A model generated the notes under the pieces. The model saw nothing but the letters and a program-made list of their open reading frames with translations, made no database searches and was not told where the DNA came from. From Flagellimonas_A sp039592695 (GTDB lineage Bacteria; Bacteroidota; Bacteroidia; Flavobacteriales; Flavobacteriaceae): a stretch of DNA of 64,000 nucleotides. Below, in pieces: positions 41,205-49,187 of the stretch; positions within the stretch are counted from its first letter, which is position 1; each line of letters starts with the position of its first letter. The stretch lies in contig NZ_JBBUTK010000001.1 in NCBI RefSeq assembly GCF_039592695.1, forward strand, positions 496,001 through 560,000, in the 5' to 3' direction. The translations under genes and the position numbers were made by a program.

Positions 41205-41960
41205 ATGAAAGCAATAATCATAGAAGATGAAAAACCCGCGGCCCGAAGGCTGAAACGCCTTTTGGAAGAAATGAATGTCGATGTCTCTACCATGCTGCAC
41301 TCTGTGGGCGAATCGTTGGAATGGTTTCACAACAACGAACATCCTGACCTTATTTTTTTGGATATTCAACTCTCAGACGGACTTTCATTTGAAATTTTTG
41401 ATGCCATAGAGGTTAAAAGCGCCATCATCTTTACCACGGCCTATGACGAATATGCCCTGCAAGCGTTCAAGCTCAACAGTATTGATTACCTCTTGAAACC
41501 GATTGATGAAGATGACCTTGAAAAGGCCATTAAAAAGTATCGTGACTTCAAACCTGAAAAAGAGCAGATTTCGGTCGATTTTGAGGATATCAAAAAATTA
41601 TTGTCCAACCCCATTGAACGGGAATACAAGAAAAGATTCACGGCAAGGGTAGGGCAGCACATCAAAATTATCAATGCTGATGAGGTCGAAAGTTTTTACA
41701 GTGAGAACAAGGGTACTTACGCAGCAACAATCGATGGAAGGAGTTACCTGTTGGATACCACCTTGGAAAATTTGGAAGGCGAACTTTCGCCTCAATTGTT
41801 CTTCAGGGTGAGCCGAAAATTCTATGTCAACATCAACCACATCAACGACATCATTTCATACACGAATTCAAGGCTGAAAATCAAGTTGAACCGCTTTAAT
41901 GACCAAGAAATCATCGTAAGTAGGGAACGGGTGAAGGACTTTAAGTTATGGTTGGAGTAA
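41205..41960 (+). CDS. LytTR family response regulator
   Basis: 251 aa. Receiver domain residues 1-125 with acidic pocket near IIEDEKPAARR, phospho-acceptor D53 (LIFLDIQLSDG), and K in YLLKPID. LytTR DNA-binding domain at about 143-250 (FTARVGQHIKIINADEVESF, RVSRKFYVNINHI). LytTR proteins bind two direct 9-bp repeats about 21 bases apart; five such repeats occur in the window, two of them in its own locus. Cognate kinase: the LytS-type protein at 38178. Confidence 0.95.
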   Translation: MKAIIIEDEKPAARRLKRLLEEMNVDVSTMLHSVGESLEWFHNNEHPDLIFLDIQLSDGLSFEIFDAIEVKSAIIFTTAYDEYALQAFKLNSIDYLLKPIDEDDLEKAIKKYRDFKPEKEQISVDFEDIKKLLSNPIEREYKKRFTARVGQHIKIINADEVESFYSENKGTYAATIDGRSYLLDTTLENLEGELSPQLFFRVSRKFYVNINHINDIISYTNSRLKIKLNRFNDQEIIVSRERVKDFKLWLE

Positions 41961-41964
41961 AAAA

Positions 41965-41995
41965 GTTTAAAAATTTGAAAGACAGATTTTTAAAC
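41965..41995. terminator. AT-rich inverted repeat between convergent genes
   Basis: GTTTAAAAAT (41965-41974) pairs exactly with ATTTTTAAAC (41986-41995), 11-base loop. It lies just after the response regulator stop. The stem is AT-only save for its ends, so termination is possible but weak. Confidence 0.45.
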
Positions 41996-42044
41996 AGAAC
42001 TATAAATTTTTCTTATACCACCTTTTTTTGTTAAAATCAACTAC

Positions 42045-43229
42045 TTAATCCAACCGATTGTCGTCAAAAGCGGAGGGCAATAATTTCGGAATCAATTTAA
42101 TGAAAATCGGTAGAAGAATTGCCCCGCCCGGCAGCATAAAAATCGCCAACGAAGGAATACTCTTGAAGATGTCTAAAAGTTGGTTCTGCATCTTTTTCTT
42201 TTCTTCTTTGGTGAGTTCTTTTGTGGTCGATTTTGTCAACAGGCCCATCAACTCTTTGCTCTCTGCCAGCTCCTTTTTTAGCCGCTTACTGTTTCTCAAA
42301 ATTAACCTGCTGACATTTTTTGACATGCCATCATAGAATTGGGAAGCCAAATTCTTATCGTTCAGATAGGGAATTTTTTTTGCGTTTTTTTCAAAGAACT
42401 GTTTCACGGATTCCAGTGCTGCAGTCACTTCATTTTCGGTTTTGCCCAAGTCTTTTCCAATTCCGAAAATGAATTCAGATTCCAGATAATCCAATGATTT
42501 GTCTTCCCAAACAGTGAGACAGGCAACATCCAAAAGGTAATCCTTTTCCCAAGTGGATAAATTATCCTTCAACAAATCGCGGTACGAACCATCAAACTGC
42601 TCGTTTTCAAAATCCACATACGTGAGCGAAGCATACAGTAATTGAATCAGTTTTTCATCATTTTTGTTCGCTTCCTTTGAATTTAGCGCATGATAGGCAA
42701 TGTTGATGGTCAAATACTCCAGCAATCGGGCATGGTCAAGCGCATAAAACCCTTTCGAAAGATAATGCCTGAAAATCAGGGCATCGATGATAAGCAGTGA
42801 GTTGGTCAGAGAATTTCCGAAGGTGCGGCTGAAGACATTGTCATCAAGATAGATTCTTGAGTCAATCAGCTTCTCCAGCTGGGCATTGGTAGATCTACCG
42901 ACAAAAATCTTGTCCCACATTGACATATTGCCCAAATCCATCTCTCGGTAATATTTAAAAACAGTCTTTACAAACGCATCAAAATCAGCTTCGCCCTTTT
43001 CAAATTTGAACACAAAGTACAAGGCCGTGAGCAGGTTGATTTTAGCGATTTCATCTTCAGAAAGTCGATGCTCAACTTTGATAAATTTTGCATGGTAGAG
43101 ATGTATGCCATACACAAACCCATTTTTACGCAGCTGACGGTACAACGAATCAAAATCTTTGAATTCGTGGGTTTCTTTTTTGAGCAGATGCCCAAACTTT
43201 TTGATCCAGCCTGTTGATGAGGGGTTCAT
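42045..43229 (-). CDS. LETM1-related protein (biofilm-associated type)
   Basis: 394 aa, with no signal peptide. Mostly helical, with a C-terminal block (TKEEKKKMQNQLLDIFKSIP, then AIFMLPGGAILLPIFIKLIP) that strongly recalls the LETM1 membrane/ribosome-binding-like region, where a proline-rich hydrophobic segment follows a charged helix. Flavobacterial homologues are annotated as LETM1-related biofilm-associated proteins; I rely on memory for that name. Function unproved. It is read against the direction of its neighbours and ends 85 bases from the response regulator stop. Confidence 0.78.
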   Translation of the reverse strand: MNPSSTGWIKKFGHLLKKETHEFKDFDSLYRQLRKNGFVYGIHLYHAKFIKVEHRLSEDEIAKINLLTALYFVFKFEKGEADFDAFVKTVFKYYREMDLGNMSMWDKIFVGRSTNAQLEKLIDSRIYLDDNVFSRTFGNSLTNSLLIIDALIFRHYLSKGFYALDHARLLEYLTINIAYHALNSKEANKNDEKLIQLLYASLTYVDFENEQFDGSYRDLLKDNLSTWEKDYLLDVACLTVWEDKSLDYLESEFIFGIGKDLGKTENEVTAALESVKQFFEKNAKKIPYLNDKNLASQFYDGMSKNVSRLILRNSKRLKKELAESKELMGLLTKSTTKELTKEEKKKMQNQLLDIFKSIPSLAIFMLPGGAILLPIFIKLIPKLLPSAFDDNRLD

Positions 43230-43321
43230 GCGCCTATTCGGTTAACCACGTCAAAGAAAAGAAAATATAGGGCTTTTCGTACTGATGGTAGACAAATCGT
43301 TTCCTTTTTTTATGAAAAACC

Positions 43322-43346
43322 AAACCCGACGCCAAAAAACTCCGTA
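43322..43346 (+). promoter_or_regulatory. ECF-type promoter A (DUF4331 operon)
   Basis: AAACCC (43322-43327), 15 bases, CGTA (43343-43346), followed by GGTA. Same spacing as sites at 46286 and 48351. It lies 34 bases upstream of the DUF4331 ATG. Confidence 0.6.
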
Positions 43347-43379
43347 GGTAAGGCATATAACAATGTAAAACATCTAAAA

Positions 43380-44072
43380 ATGAAAAAAACAAAACAGATT
43401 TTTGTGGGCCTTGGTGCAATAGTGGTGGCAACAGCCATCTTTATCGCAGCAGACCATATTGATGCCCCATCTTCTATGGGTACTACAGCAGATATTGCTG
43501 ATTTCTTTGCTTTTGAACCTACTGAGGGTTCAGATAACACGGTATTTGTGGTCGATTTGCAATCCGATGTGTTGCCTGATTTGGCCTACGGTACCTTTGA
43601 TGAAGACGTATTGACCGAAATCAACATTGACACCGACGATGATTTGGTTGAAGATTTGGTGATCCAAGCGATACCAAGAGATGGACGCATGTACTTTTTT
43701 GGCCCTGCAACACCCTCACAAACCGGTCTTTCAAGTCAGGTTTTGACCGATATGCCTTTGGGTGATGTGGAGATTTCAGCGAATACTGCCATTACCGAGA
43801 CCACCGATAATGGTGTTTCTTTGTTTGCAGGTCCGCGACAAGATCCTTTCTTCTTTGACTTTTTTCAGTTCAACGCGGTCATCGACCCTGATGTGAATTC
43901 TGCGCCAAGCGGATTTTTACCTCCAGATGAGGCGGAAGATACCTTTGATGGCGCTAACACCTTATCGATAGTGGTTGAGCTGCCCAATAGTTTGCTCGGT
44001 ACAACGACAGCGACCAATGCACTAGGCGTGACCGTGTACAATACTTGGGTCACCACAAACAGAAAACAGTAA
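43380..44072 (+). CDS. DUF4331 family exported protein
   Basis: 230 aa. A signal anchor or signal peptide (KQIFVGLGAIVVATAIFIAA) precedes the family mark DHIDAPSSMGTTADIADFFAF. DUF4331 proteins are exported beta-rich proteins of unknown role. The mature part is acidic and low in lysine, normal for marine secreted proteins. It is followed 24 bases later by a second DUF4331 gene; the pair probably forms one operon behind promoter A, and the two halves may make one functional unit. Confidence 0.88.
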   Translation: MKKTKQIFVGLGAIVVATAIFIAADHIDAPSSMGTTADIADFFAFEPTEGSDNTVFVVDLQSDVLPDLAYGTFDEDVLTEINIDTDDDLVEDLVIQAIPRDGRMYFFGPATPSQTGLSSQVLTDMPLGDVEISANTAITETTDNGVSLFAGPRQDPFFFDFFQFNAVIDPDVNSAPSGFLPPDEAEDTFDGANTLSIVVELPNSLLGTTTATNALGVTVYNTWVTTNRKQ

Positions 44073-44096
44073 TAATCCAAACAAAAAATAGATAAC

Positions 44097-44804
44097 ATGA
44101 TATTCAATAAGATAAAACAGCTGTTCTTGACAATGGTGGTCGTAGTTGCCATTGCTGCCTGTAACAACGATGACAATGAACCCATGATGGATGATGATAT
44201 GATGGGAATGGAAGATGACGGTATGATGGATGATGACATGACCGGTATGGACCCTGACTTTAGCGGCACTTTCGCACAAGTCGATTTTATGGGAAGACCA
44301 GGAATCAATACCACCTTGAGTGCCGGTGGCGATATCAAAGATGCCCATAATGTGGCAATACCTTCAGAAATGGTGGCAACATTTCAAGCCGATTTTGAGG
44401 CGAGACTGGAACAATACCACGATGTGTATGCCATGAAATTGGGGGCTGACCCAGCTGATGTGAACTATGAAGCCAACATTTTGGGGCTTGACGCTGCGAC
44501 ATTGACCACGGTATTGGCGGCAGATGTATTGGAAGTAGCTCCAGATGTGCCCACCACCTATTTCAATCCCGGTGAGGATAACGATGGTGATGACAATCCG
44601 TTGACTTTAGATGGTGACGAGGTTGCATTGACCGGAAGAACGTTACAGGATGATATCATCGATGTATCCCTCATTCTTTTCTTTGGCGGTATGGAAGGCA
44701 ATCGTTTTGATGGCAACAATGGTACGCCCCAATTGACCAGTGACGGGGTCGGGCTTACGGCCGATATTTTGACAACATTCCCTTATGTCGGTGATCCAGA
44801 GTAG
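44097..44804 (+). CDS. DUF4331-related lipoprotein with Met/Asp-rich linker
   Basis: 235 aa. Signal peptide with lipobox IAAC, followed at about residues 25-47 by an unusual run made only of Met, Asp, Glu, Gly and Thr. The rest (FSGTFAQVDFMGRPGINTTL, LTLDGDEVALTGRTLQDDII) matches the second half of DUF4331-type proteins. The Met/Asp run could bind metal such as copper or calcium, but nothing proves it. Cotranscribed with the gene at 43380. Confidence 0.82.
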   Translation: MIFNKIKQLFLTMVVVVAIAACNNDDNEPMMDDDMMGMEDDGMMDDDMTGMDPDFSGTFAQVDFMGRPGINTTLSAGGDIKDAHNVAIPSEMVATFQADFEARLEQYHDVYAMKLGADPADVNYEANILGLDAATLTTVLAADVLEVAPDVPTTYFNPGEDNDGDDNPLTLDGDEVALTGRTLQDDIIDVSLILFFGGMEGNRFDGNNGTPQLTSDGVGLTADILTTFPYVGDPE

Positions 44805-44830
44805 GATGTAATGCTATGAAAAAGGGAATA

Positions 44831-44861
44831 TGGAAGAGGGTTTGATGCCCTCTTCCATTTT
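44831..44861 (+). terminator. Hairpin after the DUF4331 pair
   Basis: TGGAAGAGGG (44831-44840) pairs with CCCTCTTCCA (44848-44857), then four T. Strong stem, short T-run; partial readthrough into the TPR gene at 44899 is possible. Confidence 0.7.
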
Positions 44862-44898
44862 AAAGACAACACTGAATTTGAACAAACAATTGAACAAG

Positions 44899-46173
44899 AT
44901 GAAACATATAGTAACTCTAATAGCGGTAGTATTCATGCTGTCTTGCGGAAAAGAAGGGCGACAAGTCACCGATTCAGAAGACTACAATGAGTACTTGGCC
45001 GTGGCCGATCCAAATACCACCTCAAAATATTTTGAGCTGTGGAACACAAAAATCAAACCCGATAGCCTACAATTGATGAGTTTTGGGCACGTCGCAAGTG
45101 AGTACAACCGATTTTTTAAGAGTACGGGAGACATCACCTATTTAAAAAAGGCTGAAAAAGCATTGCAAAAAGCCGTGAACATTGCCAATATCAATAAAGA
45201 AGGCTACGCCAGGGCTTTGGCAAGAAATTATATTTCGCAGCATCGATTTAAAGAAGCGCTGCAGATGGCCCAATTGGCGGACAGCATCGGTGGAGGCAAA
45301 AAAGACACGCAAAGCCTTTTGTTTGATGTACACATGGAGTTAGGCAATTATGGGCTTGCCGAAAAATATCTCGACAGTATAAAAGACATGTCAAGCTTCG
45401 GTTTCTTGATTCGAATTGCGAAGTGGAGTGACTACAAGGGCGATTTGGACAGCACCATACGTTTTATGGAAAAAGCCAAGAAAAAAGCCGAATCGTCCAA
45501 CAGCAAGAATCTGAAGCTATGGTCATATACCAACTTGGCAGATTATTATGGCCATGCGGGCAGGATTGACGATTCATACCGACATTATTTAAAGGCTCTT
45601 AGCTTAGACCCCCAGAATGCCTATGCCAAGAAAGGCATCGCATGGATTGTGTTTTCACACGAAAAGAATAGCGTCGAAGCCCTACGGATTTTAGATGCTG
45701 TGACGCAATCGCACCAATCACCTGATTATTATTTGCTCAAAGCCGAGATTGCAGCTTTTATGGGCAAGGAAAATGAGCGCATCAAAAACCTTGACGAGTT
45801 TTACAAGCAGGCATCCAACGTAGCGTATGGCGATATGTACAACATGCACAATATTGAGTTATACCTCAGCCATACCCAACAATATGACAGGGCACTACAT
45901 CTAGCTTCTAAAGAGGTTGAAAACAGGCCTACCCCTGAATCCTATAACGCATTGGCACACAGTTACCTGAAGAGCGGAGACAAAGCCAAGGCACTTGAAT
46001 TGGTTGAAAAATATATTGTGGGCCAGACTTTTGAACCGGGTATTTTGTTGAACGTTGCAAAAGTGTACAAGGCCAATCGAGAATTTGAAAAAGTAACTGC
46101 CCTGAAACAAGAGTTGATGGGTGCGGTTTACGAATTGGGGCCTTCCTCAGAAGCTGAAATACTGAATTTATAG
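44899..46173 (+). CDS. TPR lipoprotein
   Basis: 424 aa from the ATG at 44899; the longer reading would start in the terminator stem. Signal peptide with lipobox MLSC (C14). About nine TPR-like pairs (KAEKALQKAVNIANINKEGY, SYRHYLKALSLDPQNAYAKK, NALAHSYLKSGDKAKALELV), with no other domain visible. It follows the DUF4331 pair, and this order suggests a shared process, but I cannot name one. Confidence 0.85.
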   Translation: MKHIVTLIAVVFMLSCGKEGRQVTDSEDYNEYLAVADPNTTSKYFELWNTKIKPDSLQLMSFGHVASEYNRFFKSTGDITYLKKAEKALQKAVNIANINKEGYARALARNYISQHRFKEALQMAQLADSIGGGKKDTQSLLFDVHMELGNYGLAEKYLDSIKDMSSFGFLIRIAKWSDYKGDLDSTIRFMEKAKKKAESSNSKNLKLWSYTNLADYYGHAGRIDDSYRHYLKALSLDPQNAYAKKGIAWIVFSHEKNSVEALRILDAVTQSHQSPDYYLLKAEIAAFMGKENERIKNLDEFYKQASNVAYGDMYNMHNIELYLSHTQQYDRALHLASKEVENRPTPESYNALAHSYLKSGDKAKALELVEKYIVGQTFEPGILLNVAKVYKANREFEKVTALKQELMGAVYELGPSSEAEILNL

Positions 46174-46224
46174 CAACAATAAAAGAACCCAAGTGTTTGG
46201 ATGTTCAGTTGTTTTTTGAGTTGA

Positions 46225-46250
46225 GCCCTGACAATTCTGTCAGGGCTTTT
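46225..46250 (+). terminator. Terminator after the TPR lipoprotein gene
   Basis: GCCCTGACA (46225-46233), short loop, TGTCAGGGC (46238-46246), then TTTT. Clear intrinsic terminator. Confidence 0.87.
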
Positions 46251-46285
46251 CTCGTTGAAAGCCCTTGTTAATTCGTTTTTTGGTA

Positions 46286-46310
46286 AAACCCATGTTGCGG
46301 TCACTTCGTA
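46286..46310 (+). promoter_or_regulatory. ECF-type promoter B (36-codon ORF)
   Basis: AAACCC (46286-46291), 15 bases, CGTA (46307-46310), then AGTA. It lies 23 bases before the ATG of a 36-codon ORF and has no other gene downstream on its strand, because the next gene is convergent. Confidence 0.6.
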
Positions 46311-46332
46311 AGTATTGTACCAAATCTACAGC

Positions 46333-46443
46333 ATGGATTATATTTTATTTACTTTATGGGCTGTAGCGATTGTAGCTTCATTGGTCAAAACGTTTACAGC
46401 TCACCAATCGTTAAAAAAATGCCTAGAGAATTCCAAAGCATAA
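46333..46443 (+). CDS. Possible small membrane peptide (36 aa)
   Basis: ATG at 46333, TAA at 46441-46443. The product starts MDYILFTLWAVAIVASLVKT and continues FTAHQSLKKCLENSKA: one membrane helix and a positively charged C-terminus with a cysteine. It is the only plausible ORF behind promoter B. The gap between the TPR and AraC genes would otherwise hold 360 bases of nothing. A regulatory RNA is the alternative. Confidence 0.45.
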   Translation: MDYILFTLWAVAIVASLVKTFTAHQSLKKCLENSKA

Positions 46444-46533
46444 TATTAAGTCTCTTTACATGAATTAGGTATAGTTTATGGCCATTGGATTGATCGAACA
46501 CCCTTTGTCATATAACCATTTCAAATCATTACT

Positions 46534-47451
46534 TTATTGAATTGGAATGTAAAAATCAACAATTGCCTTGCGTTCAGGATGTTCGTTGAAATTGTTGTGG
46601 TATATCTCAAAAGGTTCGCTGTTGGCTTTTTGATAACCATTCTCATTCATCCATAGGAATAACCCGGTCCACGATTTTTCAAATTCTTCCAGCCCAATTT
46701 CAAAACTTCCAACTATAAATTTTCCACCATTGATAGTGTTTTGAGCGACTTCCCCGGCTGTTTCAATTTTCTTGTTGAGCAAAATTGAAGCACTCATCCT
46801 GACCTTATTGGCTTGGGTTACTTTAAAACTGTCATGATAAATCGTTATCATTTTTGTATGCTCATTTATTAGTCCTTTTGGTGTTGCCCACTGTATTAGT
46901 TTTTTATAGGCACTTTCAAGGTTTTGAGGACCAATACTGGTTACATAAGCTACATCCATCATGGGCATTTCTTTGATTTCAATTTTTGCGTTCATCTGTA
47001 TCCAATTATTAAGATTATTGATGATGCAAATATATTTTTCGAAATTAGGATGCCCTTGTTCATTCTTGCTATCGAGTTGACGAATCTTGCTATGCTTGTA
47101 GGGATTTTGTTTTTTAAATCCAGTTGGACTCACTCCGAAATACTTTTTGAAAGCTCTGGAATAGGAAGAAATATTACTAAATCCATATCGGTGGGCAATT
47201 TCAGTTGCTGTGATGCTTTTGTGCAACAAGTCTAAAGCCGATTTTTCAATTCTCTTCCTTGATATATATTCATTTAGAGTTTCTCCGGCCACAAATTTGA
47301 ATACTCGGTGAAAATGGAAAGGTGAGAAAAAAGCAATATCTGAAAGGGTGGTCAAAGACAAATCTGAATCAAGGTTTTCTTCAATGAATTCAAAAACTCG
47401 ATTGATTCGATTTCTGTAATCTGCTTGTATTCTTTTATCCGTTGTGGGCAT
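46534..47451 (-). CDS. AraC family regulator with GyrI-like effector domain
   Basis: 305 aa. Residues about 12-115 hold two AraC helix-turn-helices (LSDIAFFSPFHFHRVFKFVA, AHRYGFSNISSYSRAFKKYF). Residues 150-305 are a GyrI-like small-molecule-binding domain (IEIKEMPMMDVAYVTSIGPQ and the late KSWTGLFLWMNENGYQ). Such fusions respond to hydrophobic drugs or metabolites. No target is obvious: the neighbours are a small ORF and DUF547. Confidence 0.92.
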   Translation of the reverse strand: MPTTDKRIQADYRNRINRVFEFIEENLDSDLSLTTLSDIAFFSPFHFHRVFKFVAGETLNEYISRKRIEKSALDLLHKSITATEIAHRYGFSNISSYSRAFKKYFGVSPTGFKKQNPYKHSKIRQLDSKNEQGHPNFEKYICIINNLNNWIQMNAKIEIKEMPMMDVAYVTSIGPQNLESAYKKLIQWATPKGLINEHTKMITIYHDSFKVTQANKVRMSASILLNKKIETAGEVAQNTINGGKFIVGSFEIGLEEFEKSWTGLFLWMNENGYQKANSEPFEIYHNNFNEHPERKAIVDFYIPIQ

Positions 47452-47474
47452 TTATCAAATTTCGTAAAACTTGA

Positions 47475-48263
47475 TTATAGATCAATAAAATTATTCAAAT
47501 CAAGTGTCCAGTTGTAGTTTTTGTATTTTAAATCCACGCCCTTGGTGTCGGGTATGACGTCATATTCCTCAAGAATCTTTTTGGCACCGCTCTTACCGCC
47601 AAAATCACCGCGAAACCAACTGAACAATGAAGTGACCGAAGCAACTTTGGTTTCGCTGTTGTAATCAGACGTTCTCTTAAGATACATTTCAGAGCCTTTG
47701 TTCAATTGTCCATCGATACGTTTTGGGGTGTAGATGGCCACTGGCGGACAGTCTTTTGCACCACAGTTCAGCGCAAAATGGATGCGGTAATCCCGTTTCT
47801 TGACCCTCAGCTTCCGTTCAAACTTGTCAGGAAACCATTTTCTAAAGTACCCCAAACCAAGTTCCCATTGTGATTTTCTGATGATACCATGCTCTATCTT
47901 TGCGAAAGAAACCGTTTCGCCTGCAATATCGATTTGTTCCCTGGAGAAGAAATCCCTACGGTCATCATAATATTCAGGATGTTCTTGCAAAATGACCTGT
48001 ATGTAGGCGTTGTAGATGTTGACCCAAAACGCATAGCGCTGTGCATCAGTGGTGAGGGCATTTTCCAGCTCTTCCAAAGAGGTATTGGCAAGTTTTTCTT
48101 GAATTGATTTGGTGTCCGTTCCATTTTTTATGTTCGATAGAAACGTTTCAGAAAGCTCGTTAAAATCTGTGGTTGTCGCGGTTTGTTTGCCCAACGGCGC
48201 CTCTTTTACCTTACAACAGCTAAAAAGCAAGACCAACGATAGGGCCAATAAATTGATTCTCAT
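47475..48263 (-). CDS. DUF547 lipoprotein
   Basis: 262 aa from the ATG at 48263; signal peptide with lipobox LFSCC. DUF547 core: AQRYAFWVNIYNAYIQVILQ, HFALNCGAKDCPPVAIYTPK and LFSWFRGDFGG. The conserved cysteines in NCGAKDCPP suggest a papain-like or related fold, but no enzyme activity is established. Divergent from the glycosyltransferase gene; ECF-type promoter C lies between them but points toward the glycosyltransferase. Confidence 0.9.
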   Translation of the reverse strand: MRINLLALSLVLLFSCCKVKEAPLGKQTATTTDFNELSETFLSNIKNGTDTKSIQEKLANTSLEELENALTTDAQRYAFWVNIYNAYIQVILQEHPEYYDDRRDFFSREQIDIAGETVSFAKIEHGIIRKSQWELGLGYFRKWFPDKFERKLRVKKRDYRIHFALNCGAKDCPPVAIYTPKRIDGQLNKGSEMYLKRTSDYNSETKVASVTSLFSWFRGDFGGKSGAKKILEEYDVIPDTKGVDLKYKNYNWTLDLNNFIDL

Positions 48264-48350
48264 GATAATTGTTTTGTAGTTCACCGCTATATACGAAAGA
48301 TTGGAATTGTGGGTTTGGTCGAAAAGTCGCATTTTTACTTTCAATGGAAA

Positions 48351-48375
48351 AAACCCTTTGTTGCAAAACTACGTA
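48351..48375 (+). promoter_or_regulatory. ECF-type promoter C (glycosyltransferase)
   Basis: AAACCC (48351-48356), 15 bases, CGTA (48372-48375), then AGTA. It lies 98 bases before the TTG used as the glycosyltransferase start. Confidence 0.6.
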
Positions 48376-48473
48376 AGTAAACCACCTTGGGGCATACCTA
48401 CAAGGCGTTAATAAAAAACTATCGGTACATTTCAAACCTCGATTATCGAATAATCCATAAAAACACCTGTATT

Positions 48474-49187
48474 TTGGTCAGTGTTATCATTCCTGTTTAC
48501 AACGAAAAGCCCAACTTGTCGAGATTATTGCCGTATCTACATAAAATCGGCAAGGGCCATGATTTTGAGATTATCATAAGTACAGGTGCTTGCACAGAAG
48601 ACTATTCAGAGTGTGGTCACGGAATGGATGATGTCGTGGTTTTGTGCAATGGAAAAAAGGGCAGGGCACATCAGATGAACGATGGGGCAACAGTGGCAAA
48701 AGGAAACATATTGGCTTTTTTGCACGCTGATGTGATACCACCAAAAACATTTTTTTCCGACATACAAAAAACCATACAATCAGGATTTGATGCCGGTTTT
48801 TTTTCGTACCGATTTGATACCGATAGTTTTTTATTGCGGATAAATGCCTCGTTCACCAAAAAAGACGGAATTTTCACAGGGGGCGGTGACCAATGCCTTT
48901 TTATCAAAAAATCAGTTTTTGAAAAGTTGGAAGGTTTTGATGGAAACCAAGTGCTGATGGAAGACTTTGAGTTTTTTAAACGGATGAAATCCGCTGGGGC
49001 ACGGTATACCATCATTGACAACGATTTGGTGGTCTCTGCAAGAAAATACAAGCATAATTCGTATGTACGGGTCAATCTTTCCAATTTTTTGTTGGTCGTT
49101 CTCTTTAAGATGGGCTTCGCACCAAAAAAATTGAAATCACTGCATAATCGCCTATTGCGATTAGACTATCAAAACCCACCAACTTGA
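48474..49187 (+). CDS. Family 2 glycosyltransferase (TIGR04283-like)
   Basis: 237 aa if it starts at the TTG at 48474, which puts the family motif VSVIIPVYNEKPNLSRLL at the N-terminus; an open frame reaches back to another TTG at 48387, and no ATG is available. GT-A fold features: acidic DxD-like LAFLHADVIPP, GGGDQCLFIKKSVFEKLEGF, and a last membrane-facing helix. The TIGR04283 branch has been linked to arsenosugar synthesis in some bacteria; here the acceptor is unknown. It shares TTGA with the VOC gene, so the two are translated together. Confidence 0.82.
   Translation: MVSVIIPVYNEKPNLSRLLPYLHKIGKGHDFEIIISTGACTEDYSECGHGMDDVVVLCNGKKGRAHQMNDGATVAKGNILAFLHADVIPPKTFFSDIQKTIQSGFDAGFFSYRFDTDSFLLRINASFTKKDGIFTGGGDQCLFIKKSVFEKLEGFDGNQVLMEDFEFFKRMKSAGARYTIIDNDLVVSARKYKHNSYVRVNLSNFLLVVLFKMGFAPKKLKSLHNRLLRLDYQNPPT

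Noticed and set aside
43865..44338. A minus-strand frame of 157 codons across the DUF4331 pair, rich in Ser and Ile.
   Set aside because: Both DUF4331 genes are clear on the plus strand; the run of Ser/Ile/Met codons is the reverse of the Met/Asp linker.
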